Assembly (NCBI GenBank): GCA_029262935.1
Contig: JAJCYK010000182.1
Coordinates: forward strand, 1-7,052
DNA length: 7,052 nucleotides
Direction of reading: 5' to 3'
Origin: Cytophagales bacterium
Lineage (GTDB): Bacteria; Bacteroidota; Bacteroidia; Cytophagales; Cyclobacteriaceae
The position numbers and the translations under genes were made by a program. The notes under the pieces were generated by a model. It worked only from the letters and a program-made list of their open reading frames with translations, had not been told where the DNA came from and searched no databases. Positions 1 to 6,576 of this stretch are shown here, in pieces; position 1 is the first letter of the stretch; every line of letters begins with the position of its first letter.

Positions 1-575
1 TGTAAGGATCCCTTGGTATCCGCGGAGATAGAGGTGTTTCTGCCAGGTTCAATACGCATGTGGTAGTTTTCAAAACCCATGTTGCTTCTGACATGAATTG
101 GCACATCCACACCTAGTTCTAAATATTGGGTTTTATAATCAGTATAAGCACTGGTCACGGATACGTCCCGGTCTTTAAGGGGCAAGATATAATCTATGCT
201 AAATAGCAAATTTATGAAAAAGAAAGCTCCCACAGCATACTGATACCATTTATGAAATTTGGATAGCGTCAGATAGTGTCTTTTGGCAGCTTCCCTGGCT
301 CTTTTGCGGGCGTAAGTGCGAGCTTGAGCACGTTTACGTAAATATTCAGCTTCAAAAGGATTGTAATTATAAGTTACCCTTTCCTTATTTGGCTTGGGGC
401 CTACATCCGAAAGAAACTTATAAGCTTCCGTGATTCTGATAAACTGCTCCTTGGCCTGAGGGTCCTTACTTACATCTGGATGGTACTTTTTCGATAACCT
501 GCGATAGGCAGATTTAATTTGTTGCTTGGAGGCCCCTGGCTGCAGGCCAAGTATATCCAGATAACTGTTTAACAT
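1..575 (-). CDS. J-domain (DnaJ-like) membrane protein, C-terminus cut by window edge
   Basis: Translating the minus strand from the ATG at 575 gives 191 residues open to the left edge. Residues 3-58 form a J domain: helix I (SYLDILGLQPGAS), helix II (IKSAYRRLSKKYH), the diagnostic HPD loop at residues 32-34, and helix III (FIRITEAYKFLSD). J domains stimulate the ATPase of DnaK/Hsp70. A strongly basic Arg/Ala-rich stretch follows (about 78-100), then one hydrophobic segment (about 112-132), then a probably extracytoplasmic part of unknown function. There is no Gly/Phe region or zinc-binding CxxCxGxG repeat, so this is not canonical DnaJ but a membrane-anchored J-domain (type III) protein. By the positive-inside rule the J domain should face the cytoplasm. 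The start lies 8 bp after the stop of the trpB-like gene on the same strand, so the two are probably cotranscribed. The client is unknown. Confidence 0.85.
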   Translation of the reverse strand, partial: MLNSYLDILGLQPGASKQQIKSAYRRLSKKYHPDVSKDPQAKEQFIRITEAYKFLSDVGPKPNKERVTYNYNPFEAEYLRKRAQARTYARKRAREAAKRHYLTLSKFHKWYQYAVGAFFFINLLFSIDYILPLKDRDVSVTSAYTDYKTQYLELGVDVPIHVRSNMGFENYHMRIEPGRNTSISADTKGSL

Positions 576-583
576 GAGAGAGT

Positions 584-1948
584 TTAAGCAATTTCTGGTG
601 TATCCAATTCTGCTAAACTGTTCTGAATTTCTTCAGAGGTTATTTCATGCCGGACCAGCTTCCCTTCAAAATAATCTTGGTACGCTTTCATGTCAAAATT
701 GCCATGTCCACAAAGGTTAAACAGAATAGTTTTGGAATGACCCTCCTCCTTACAAATGTTTGCTTCCTTTATAGCGGTAGCGATTCCATGGTTGGCTTCG
801 GGAGCTGGTATAATACCCTCTGCCTTGGCAAAGAGGACACCAGCTTCAAATACCTCTAAGTTATCGTGCGAACATGCTTCAATAAATTTATCCTTTAAAA
901 GTTGGCTTACAATGACACCAGCGCCATGGTATCTTAACCCACCAGCATGAATGGGAGCAGGAACAAAATTATGCCCTAACGTATACATTGGAAGCAGGGG
1001 TGTCATGCCCACGGTATCACCAAAATCATAACGAAAAACACCTCTTGTTAACTTGGGACAAGAGGAGGGTTCACTAGCTATGCAACGAATGTTTTTACCT
1101 TCTTCCAGGTTGAAGCGCAGAAAAGGGAAGGCCAGTCCAGCGAAATTGGATCCTCCCCCAAAGGGAGCAATAACAATATCCGGAAAATCACCAGCTAGTT
1201 CCATTTGCTTTATGGCTTCTTGTCCGATTATGGTTTGATGAAGTTTGACATGGTTCAAGACACTTCCTAAAGAATATTTGGTGTCGGGGTCCGAGGCTGC
1301 TCGTTCTATTGCTTCGGAAATGGCAATGCCCAGGCTCCCTGGGCTATTGGGATCTTGGGCCAATATTTTCTTACCAGCTTCAGTCAGGTTTGTGGGGGAT
1401 GAGTGGACTTGTGCACCCCAGGTATTCATCATGAGTTTTCGATAGGGCTTTTGCTCGTATGAAATCTTCACCATAAATACCTCACATTCAATTCCGAAAT
1501 GATTACAGGCAAAACTTAAAGCTGAGCCCCATTGGCCAGCACCAGTTTCAGTAGCAATGCGTTTTACTCCTTCTTGCTTGTTATAATATGCCTGTGCCAC
1601 AGCTGTGTTGGGTTTATGAGACCCCGAAGGGCTGACCCCCTCGTACTTATAGTAAATCTTGGCTGGTGTATCCAGGGCTTTCTCCAAACCGTACGCACGA
1701 TATAAGGGAGTGGGCCGCCATATGGAATAGATGTTTCTAACTTCATCAGGAATGTCGATCCATTTTTCACCACTTACTTCTTGCTCTATTAATGCCATTG
1801 GAAACAACGGCGCCAGTGCATCTGGTCCAATGGGCTCCTTGGTGCCTGGATGTAAAGGTGGGAGCGGCTTATTAGGCATATCAGCAATGATGTTATACCA
1901 TTTATCTGGAATTTCCTGCTCGGATAAGGTAAATTTTCTGGTACGCAT
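584..1948 (-). CDS. trpB: TrpB2-type tryptophan synthase beta subunit (PLP-dependent)
   Basis: A complete 454-residue protein of the TrpB-like PLP enzyme group (TrpB2, COG1350 type). The family condenses indole with L-serine to make L-tryptophan in the cytoplasm. The PLP Schiff-base lysine is K112 in SGSHKPNTA. The motif ETGAGQWG (134-141) has Trp where classical TrpB1 has His, a TrpB2 hallmark. The phosphate-binding loop GGGSN is at 267-271, EGIIPAPEANHG at 380-391, and the glycine-rich CGHGNFD near 416-422. It is longer than classical TrpB (about 400 residues), mainly through an N-terminal extension (residues 1-75) typical of TrpB2. No trpA, trpC or other trp gene is adjacent, which fits TrpB2 being a stand-alone, often second copy that may act as an indole-salvaging serine synthase. 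The ATG at 1948 is the first in frame and no Shine-Dalgarno is evident. It is followed at once by the J-domain gene. Biological role beyond the fold is inference. Confidence 0.95.
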   Translation of the reverse strand: MRTRKFTLSEQEIPDKWYNIIADMPNKPLPPLHPGTKEPIGPDALAPLFPMALIEQEVSGEKWIDIPDEVRNIYSIWRPTPLYRAYGLEKALDTPAKIYYKYEGVSPSGSHKPNTAVAQAYYNKQEGVKRIATETGAGQWGSALSFACNHFGIECEVFMVKISYEQKPYRKLMMNTWGAQVHSSPTNLTEAGKKILAQDPNSPGSLGIAISEAIERAASDPDTKYSLGSVLNHVKLHQTIIGQEAIKQMELAGDFPDIVIAPFGGGSNFAGLAFPFLRFNLEEGKNIRCIASEPSSCPKLTRGVFRYDFGDTVGMTPLLPMYTLGHNFVPAPIHAGGLRYHGAGVIVSQLLKDKFIEACSHDNLEVFEAGVLFAKAEGIIPAPEANHGIATAIKEANICKEEGHSKTILFNLCGHGNFDMKAYQDYFEGKLVRHEITSEEIQNSLAELDTPEIA

Positions 1949-1986
1949 ACTTACAAATAATTAATTGTCTCTGAATATCCAAGCTA

Positions 1987-1994
1987 CACAATTA
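1987..1994 (-). promoter_or_regulatory. Possible -7 element for the trpB2-J-domain transcript
   Basis: Read on the minus strand this is TAATTGTG, seven of eight matches to the Bacteroidota -7 consensus TAnnTTTG, about 38 bp before the trpB2 start. A TTTG lies upstream on the same strand, but the spacer is about 25 bp, longer than the usual 19-21, so support is weak. Confidence 0.25.
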
Positions 1995-2032
1995 GCACGA
2001 ATGACTCAACGGGTGATAGCAAAAAAGCTTAC

Positions 2033-2040
2033 TAATTTTG
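2033..2040 (+). promoter_or_regulatory. Candidate Bacteroidota -7 promoter element (TAATTTTG) for the amidohydrolase gene
   Basis: TAATTTTG matches the Bacteroidota housekeeping -7 consensus TAnnTTTG exactly and lies 49 bp before the ATG at 2090, inside the divergent intergenic region. A transcript starting a few bases downstream would have a leader of roughly 40 bases. No clear TTTG-type -33 element is seen at the expected distance, so the call rests on the -7 box and position. Confidence 0.45.
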
Positions 2041-2089
2041 AACGTTGGTTAGAGAACTGTATTTTTAATCAATCACTTAATCAACCATC

Positions 2090-3184
2090 ATGAAAAAGAC
2101 CCTTGCTATCATCTGTATTGTGCTGTCGTCTTGTCAAGTTCAAGCGCCACCGGAAGCCCCAGAAATAACCCCTGGACCTATTGCTAAAATTGACATTCAT
2201 GCCCACTACCGAGCTGACCGGTCCTATTTGAAAGCTATGATGGACAGTTTGAATTTAAAACCGGTACTAGTTGACGTAGCTCGGGTAGATACCACCGCTT
2301 GGCACAAGTCCCGGGCCGGCTTAAAAACCGTATTCGAAACCTATCCCGACTACTACTACTGTGCGGCATTTGTGGCCAATAATATTGATGACCCCAATTA
2401 TTCAAGTAAGATCATTAACACGCTTCAGCAGGAAATCGAAGGGGGGGCGCGGATGGTAAAGGTTTGGAAAAATTTCGGAATGATATCGAAAGATGCTTCT
2501 GGAAACTATGTGCAAATTGACGATCCTCGATTACAACCAATATGGGACTTTCTTACAGAAAAAGGGATTCCCGTTATGGCTCACATCGGAGAACCTCAAC
2601 AGGCATGGAGGCCTTTGGAAGATGATAACCCACATGCCAACTATTATCGAAACAACCCTCAGTATCATGCCTATCAACATCCTGAGATTCCTAGCTGGGA
2701 AACCATACAGATGGCAAGGAACCATTGGCTGGAGAGTAATCCAAATTTAGTGGTTCTGGGAGCCCACCATGGTTCTATGTCTCATGACGTAGAATTAATT
2801 GGAGCCCATCTGGATAAGTACCCTAATTTTTTTGTGGAGCCCGCAGCAAGGTTTGGTGATTTGATCCGTCAGGATTCTGAAAAAGTGCGAAACTTTTTTA
2901 TCAAGCATCAAGATCGAATCTTGTACGGCACTGATCTTGGCACATCCAAGAATGTTGAGGAAATGTCTGACCAAGAAATTAAGGAAGAAAAGGCTGGGAT
3001 AGTAAATATGATGCACATGCATTGGCGCTACCTCAGTGAACATGGAGCACTGGATTACCGTACAAATTTTAATTCAACGGGAATTGCTACCGAAGCACTG
3101 GCGCTACCAGATAGTGTTTTGGACAAAGTTTACTATCAAAATGCGGCTAACCTATTGAAGATTAAAGGAAATAGTGCACCTTAA
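2090..3184 (+). CDS. Amidohydrolase-superfamily (amidohydrolase 2 type) predicted lipoprotein
   Basis: A 364-residue protein with a lipoprotein signal peptide: short basic start, hydrophobic core, lipobox LSSC with C15 as the lipidated cysteine, then a Pro-rich linker (about 16-30). The rest reads as a metal-dependent TIM-barrel hydrolase. The HxH metal motif is IDIHAHY (H37, H39) on the first strand. Further candidate ligands are H165 in VMAHIGEP, H226/H227 in LGAHHGS, and the catalytic aspartate D282 in ILYGTDLG. The ending VYYQNAANLLKI is the usual C-terminus of amidohydrolase 2 proteins (COG2159 type). Members of this group include hydrolases, decarboxylases and lactonases, so the substrate cannot be named. 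It should be anchored in the periplasm or at the outer membrane. The dehydrogenase gene starts 41 bp downstream on the same strand, suggesting cotranscription. No Shine-Dalgarno is apparent, and the ATG at 2090 is fixed by the signal peptide. Confidence 0.88.
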   Translation: MKKTLAIICIVLSSCQVQAPPEAPEITPGPIAKIDIHAHYRADRSYLKAMMDSLNLKPVLVDVARVDTTAWHKSRAGLKTVFETYPDYYYCAAFVANNIDDPNYSSKIINTLQQEIEGGARMVKVWKNFGMISKDASGNYVQIDDPRLQPIWDFLTEKGIPVMAHIGEPQQAWRPLEDDNPHANYYRNNPQYHAYQHPEIPSWETIQMARNHWLESNPNLVVLGAHHGSMSHDVELIGAHLDKYPNFFVEPAARFGDLIRQDSEKVRNFFIKHQDRILYGTDLGTSKNVEEMSDQEIKEEKAGIVNMMHMHWRYLSEHGALDYRTNFNSTGIATEALALPDSVLDKVYYQNAANLLKIKGNSAP

Positions 3185-3225
3185 CGGCGCGAGTATCGTT
3201 AACTGCCTGCAAATTAAGAACAGCC

Positions 3226-4812
3226 ATGGAATTATTAGGAACCCAATTTATAGGCAACACCACGTCAGCCTTAAGTAAACATACTTTTCATGGGGTGGAC
3301 CCCAAGACGGGAGACCCCTTGTCAGGGGATTTTCATGAGAGTACTGAAGAGGAAGTTGATTTAGCGATAGTAAAAGCTGAAAGAGCTTTTAAAGAATACT
3401 CCCAACTATCCGGGAATGACCGAGCTAATTTTTTGGAGGCCATTGCTGATGAAATATTAGCCTTAGATCATTCATTGATTATGAGGGCGGAAAACGAAAC
3501 CAGCTTACCCTTTCCACGCATACAAGGAGAGCGAGGAAGAACCGTGAATCAATTACGATTGTTTGCTAAAGTGATTAGGAAAGGCCATTGGTTGGATGCA
3601 AGAATTGATACTGCTTTACCAGATAGAAAACCTCTGCCTAGGTCAGATTTGAGGCACTTACATCGCCCTTTGGGACCAGTTGCAGTTTTTGGTGCAAGTA
3701 ACTTCCCCTTGGCATTTTCCGTAGCAGGTGGAGATACCGCATCTGCATTAGCATCAGGTTGTACCGTGGTGGTAAAAGGCCATCCGGCGCACCCAGGAAC
3801 TTCGGAATTAATAGCCCGGGCAATTCTAACCGCAGCAGAGAAGACCAATATGCCTGAAGGAGTATTTTCAATGGTTCAGGGACAAAAGCATGAAGTGGGG
3901 GCCTGGTTAGTAAAACATCCGCTTATTCAAGCAGTGGGGTTCACTGGTTCTTTTAAAGGGGGGAAGGCTCTGTATGATACAGCCAACCGTAGGGAGATTC
4001 CTATTCCAGTATTTGCAGAGATGGGAAGTTCGAATCCAGTATTTATTTTGCCAGGAGCCTTAAAGGAGCAGAGCAAAACCATCGCTAAGAGTCTGGTAGG
4101 GTCCATTACTTTAGGAGTAGGACAGTTTTGCACCAATCCGGGACTCACATTTATTCCCGATGGTGAGTCATTGCTATTTGAAGAGTCTTTAGTAGAACAT
4201 GTCAAAAGTAGCCCTGCTGGAACTATGCTAACGGCTGGGATAAAGGATGCGTATCAACAGGCCACATCCGAACTGACCAAGGATCCAGCGGTTACAGATT
4301 TGGCGTGCGGAGAGGAATCTGAAGGATCTTTTGGTGTATCAGCAAAAGTGTATAAAGTAGCTTATCAGGATTATAAATCCAGACCGGAATGGGCCCATGA
4401 GATATTCGGGCCCGCTAGTATAATTATAAACACTGCAGACAAGCAATCCTTGTTGGAAGCGGCCACAGCCTTAGAAGGTCACTTAACAGCAACCGTACAT
4501 GGTACTGATGAGGACATGTTGGAATATCAGGAGTTGTTTCAGATACTTGAGCGAAAAGTGGGAAGGGTAGTGGTCAACGGGTATCCAACAGGCGTAGAAG
4601 TGTGTGACGCTATGGTACATGGTGGGCCGTACCCAGCCACTACGGCACCTCAGACTACTTCAGTGGGAACCAATGCTATTAAACGTTTTGTGCGACCCGT
4701 ATGCTATCAAGATTATCCCAATTCACTGCTTCCGGATGCCTTGAAAAACAGCAACCCATTGGGTATTACCAGAATGGTAAATGGTCTTTTCACAAAAGAA
4801 CCTTTGCAATAA
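3226..4812 (+). CDS. 2,5-dioxovalerate (alpha-ketoglutarate semialdehyde) dehydrogenase, ALDH family
   Basis: A complete 528-residue aldehyde dehydrogenase of the KGSADH subgroup, which oxidises 2,5-dioxopentanoate to 2-oxoglutarate with NAD(P)+. That is the last step of non-phosphorylative pentose, hexarate/uronate and hydroxyproline degradation. Visible residues: oxyanion N159 in FGASNFPLAFS, cofactor-binding K184 in VVKGHPAHPGTSE, GFTGS at 238-242, general base E265 in FAEMGSSNP, catalytic C302 in GQFCTNPG, and HEIFGP at 391-396. The C-terminal block (HGGPYPATTAP, then TSVGTNAIKRFVRPV) is typical of KGSADH rather than generic ALDHs, and the length fits the family (about 510-530). It is cytoplasmic with no signal peptide. 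The ATG at 3226 gives the expected N-terminus (MELLGTQFIG). It follows the amidohydrolase by 41 bp. No dehydratase, epimerase or transporter of a known pathway is in the window, so the upstream route is unknown. Confidence 0.93.
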   Translation: MELLGTQFIGNTTSALSKHTFHGVDPKTGDPLSGDFHESTEEEVDLAIVKAERAFKEYSQLSGNDRANFLEAIADEILALDHSLIMRAENETSLPFPRIQGERGRTVNQLRLFAKVIRKGHWLDARIDTALPDRKPLPRSDLRHLHRPLGPVAVFGASNFPLAFSVAGGDTASALASGCTVVVKGHPAHPGTSELIARAILTAAEKTNMPEGVFSMVQGQKHEVGAWLVKHPLIQAVGFTGSFKGGKALYDTANRREIPIPVFAEMGSSNPVFILPGALKEQSKTIAKSLVGSITLGVGQFCTNPGLTFIPDGESLLFEESLVEHVKSSPAGTMLTAGIKDAYQQATSELTKDPAVTDLACGEESEGSFGVSAKVYKVAYQDYKSRPEWAHEIFGPASIIINTADKQSLLEAATALEGHLTATVHGTDEDMLEYQELFQILERKVGRVVVNGYPTGVEVCDAMVHGGPYPATTAPQTTSVGTNAIKRFVRPVCYQDYPNSLLPDALKNSNPLGITRMVNGLFTKEPLQ

Positions 4813-4814
4813 GA

Positions 4815-4826
4815 TAGATATATCTA
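4815..4826. repeat. 12-bp perfect palindrome with a nearby partial copy
   Basis: TAGATATATCTA is perfectly self-complementary and begins 3 bp after the dehydrogenase stop. The left part AGATATAT recurs as a direct copy at 4841-4848. It contains only AT-rich sequence apart from one G and one C and has no loop or following U-tract, so it is not a convincing intrinsic terminator. It could be an operator for the downstream operon or chance in an AT-rich gap. Confidence 0.3.
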
Positions 4827-4921
4827 ACTGATAATCAATAAGATATATGTTAATTTATTTCTGCGCTTCTATTGATATGCAACCTTTTGTTCATTAACTA
4901 GGTTTATAATATAAACTACTT

Positions 4922-4929
4922 TATATTTG
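4922..4929 (+). promoter_or_regulatory. Candidate -7 promoter element (TATATTTG) for the four-gene right-hand operon
   Basis: TATATTTG matches the Bacteroidota -7 consensus TAnnTTTG exactly, 21 bp before the ATG at 4951, inside the only sizeable gap before the block. A TTTTGT sits at 4885-4890, but 32 bp away is too far for a standard -33 box; a weak GTTTA at 4902-4906 is closer to the usual spacing. The AT-rich surroundings raise the chance of random matches. The 138-bp gap (4813-4950) holds no gene. Confidence 0.45.
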
Positions 4930-4950
4930 TATAATTAATTTAATGTCAAA

Positions 4951-5529
4951 ATGAAAGAAAGCGAATTAACTAACTCGGAAAGTCTACAGATCATTACTGA
5001 TATGATCCATCAGGCCAAACGTAACATTGCCAAAAAAGGAAGTTTCTATTTCTTGTTATGGGGCTGGGTAGTAATGGTTGGCAATTTTGGGTATTATATT
5101 ATCGCTTCTTATGATTTGCATCACGCACCGCATATCATATGGAGCATTACCATACCTGCTGCGATTGTTTCCATTGTTTATAGTATGATGCAGAGAAAAG
5201 CGGCCACTCACACCAGCCAGATAGATGGTGTTTTCAGTAACCTATGGATGGCAATTTTTGCATCAATTGTGGTGGTATTAATCTTCATGTCTAAAATGGA
5301 ATATAATCACAATGCTATAATCCTCTTGTTATCTGGCTTAGGAACGTTTGTAAGCGGCAGATTGCTAAAATTTAATCCTCTTATCCTAGGTGGTTTGGCC
5401 TTATGGTTATCGGGAATAGTGGCGTTTAACGTAAACGTAGTGGATCAATGCCTGGTGGGCGGGATAGCCATTATTGTGGGGTATCTAATCCCTGGCTACC
5501 TGTTAAAAAAAGAAGAAGGTAAAAACTAG
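4951..5529 (+). CDS. Multi-pass inner-membrane protein paired with winged-helix regulator, function unknown
   Basis: A 192-residue hydrophobic protein. A soluble, charged N-terminal helix (about 8-30) is followed by about six predicted membrane segments: roughly 32-53, 61-80, 97-114, 121-137, 142-162 and 167-185. A short basic/acidic tail (KKEEGKN) ends it. There is no cleavable signal peptide and no catalytic motif I can recognise. In many Bacteroidota genomes small membrane proteins of this kind sit directly before a short winged-helix regulator, as here (7-bp gap). That suggests the two act together, possibly the membrane protein sensing a signal or controlling the regulator; this is inference. 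The ATG at 4951 is preceded by an exact TAnnTTTG box and has no Shine-Dalgarno. A run of seven A residues near the 3' end (5505-5511) could cause slippage. Confidence 0.85.
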   Translation: MKESELTNSESLQIITDMIHQAKRNIAKKGSFYFLLWGWVVMVGNFGYYIIASYDLHHAPHIIWSITIPAAIVSIVYSMMQRKAATHTSQIDGVFSNLWMAIFASIVVVLIFMSKMEYNHNAIILLLSGLGTFVSGRLLKFNPLILGGLALWLSGIVAFNVNVVDQCLVGGIAIIVGYLIPGYLLKKEEGKN

Positions 5530-5536
5530 CAGTGTC

Positions 5537-5824
5537 GTGAGCGATTTTAAGAATCTAGATCCCTTATTACATTCCCAGCTAAGATTGGCCATAATGTCCC
5601 TATTGTTGGGTCTACAATCTGCTGAATTTGTATTCATCAAGGAGAAGACAGGAGCCACCGCCGGAAACCTCAGTGTGCAAATCGACAAACTATCCAAAGC
5701 TGATTATATCAAAGTGGAAAAAGCATTCAAAGGGAAAAAACCCGTAACTACCTGTAGCATTACTACAACAGGAGTGGAGGCCTTTGAGAATTATGTAAAT
5801 GCCCTTAAGAATTATATAGGGTAA
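5537..5824 (+). CDS. Small winged-helix DNA-binding transcriptional regulator (HTH_34-like), GTG start
   Basis: A 95-residue stand-alone winged-helix domain, cytoplasmic. Residues 8-25 form the first helix (LDPLLHSQLRLAIMSLL), and the helix-turn-helix spans about 30-58 with recognition helix TAGNLSVQIDKLSKADYI. The wing carries the basic strand KAFKGKKPV (62-70) followed by TTCSITTTG, and a final helix (79-94) is likely used for dimerisation. The pattern matches the PF13601 type of MarR/ArsR-like regulators common in Bacteroidota. The start is GTG at 5537: no ATG exists in frame between it and the in-frame stop at 5504-5506, and the next ATG (residue 20) would cut the first helix. It lies 7 bp after the membrane protein gene and is likely translationally coupled. 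It probably controls this operon and perhaps itself, but no operator is proven. It has no ligand-binding domain. Confidence 0.88.
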   Translation: MSDFKNLDPLLHSQLRLAIMSLLLGLQSAEFVFIKEKTGATAGNLSVQIDKLSKADYIKVEKAFKGKKPVTTCSITTTGVEAFENYVNALKNYIG

Positions 5825-5866
5825 ATTTTTTTTGAAAATATGGTTTATAAAATAAACAAGTTTATT

Positions 5867-6574
5867 ATGAAAACATTAGTCCTAACAATTATCACTACAC
5901 TATTAACTGTGGGTACCATTCATACCCAGTCCTTGAATGAGCTGCAATATGCAGCCTACTTGAAAGCAGGGCAATCCCTATGGCAGCGCAGTATTGAATT
6001 GGCTGAGAAACAGCATGGACCTGCTAGTTTTGAAGCAACTATGTCAGCTTATGGTTTATTAAATAATACGATGGCTAACAAAGATGAAGCTACTTTTGAC
6101 GAATACGTAGAGTTGGTAGTGGATCAACTTTCAGCTATTATAAAGGATCAACCACAATGGGGAGAGCCCCAGGCAGTACTTTCCACCGTTTATGGACTTA
6201 AAATGGCATATAGTCCCATGAAAGGTATAGTATATGGTGGAAAAAGTGGTTCCTTAATTGAATCAGCTGTTAAACATCAACCTGAATCACCCCTGGTTCA
6301 AAAGCTCTTTGGTTCTTATAAATTGTATACGCCATCCATGTTTGGGGGTGATGCCAAAGAGGCGGTAGCAGCTTATACCCAGTCCATACTGATTTATGAG
6401 CAACAGCCTACCGCTAATAATTGGTTATACCTAGATGCTTTAGTTGGCCTAGCCTTATCCCATCAAAAAAATCAACAAACGGATTTGGCCATCGAGGTCC
6501 TGGAGAAGGCCCTCAAAATTGAACCTGAATTTCAATGGGCAAGTGCTCTTCTAAACTCATACACCTCCAAGTAG
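5867..6574 (+). CDS. Secreted TPR-containing protein upstream of a TonB-dependent receptor
   Basis: A 235-residue protein starting at the ATG at 5867. The first 20 residues (MKTLVLTIITTLLTVGTIHT) are a good Sec signal peptide, probably cleaved near residue 20-21, placing the protein in the periplasm. An in-frame ATG at 5840 would add nine residues (MVYKINKFI) and is the alternative start; I prefer 5867 because it gives the more typical signal peptide. The mature protein looks all-helical. A TPR-like pair lies at about 187-232, with the clear TPR helix DLAIEVLEKALKIEPEF (206-222). An earlier helix-turn (about 142-178), including the segment SMFGGDAKEAVAAYTQSI, resembles an additional repeat. 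No catalytic motif is visible. The receptor gene begins only 2 bp after its stop, so it probably assists that receptor, but its partner and substrate are unknown. It is 42 bp from the regulator gene. Confidence 0.82.
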   Translation: MKTLVLTIITTLLTVGTIHTQSLNELQYAAYLKAGQSLWQRSIELAEKQHGPASFEATMSAYGLLNNTMANKDEATFDEYVELVVDQLSAIIKDQPQWGEPQAVLSTVYGLKMAYSPMKGIVYGGKSGSLIESAVKHQPESPLVQKLFGSYKLYTPSMFGGDAKEAVAAYTQSILIYEQQPTANNWLYLDALVGLALSHQKNQQTDLAIEVLEKALKIEPEFQWASALLNSYTSK

Positions 6575-6576
6575 TC

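Noticed and set aside
647..859. Plus-strand open frames opposite trpB2 (also 756-950, 1053-1238, 1245-1445, 1731-1964)
   Set aside because: All lie antisense to the trpB2 gene, whose catalytic motifs are intact, and none shows a recognisable domain.
3549..3848. 99-residue open frame on the minus strand inside the dehydrogenase gene
   Set aside because: It lies antisense to the well-conserved cofactor-binding part of the aldehyde dehydrogenase and its translation shows no domain or signal; it is a coding shadow.
4815..4826. Palindrome after the dehydrogenase as an intrinsic terminator
   Set aside because: The stem is nearly all A/T, has no loop and no U-tract follows, so a stable terminator hairpin is unlikely.
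5825..5835. T8 run just after the regulator stop as an intrinsic terminator
   Set aside because: No GC-rich hairpin precedes it, and the next gene follows within 42 bp on the same strand.
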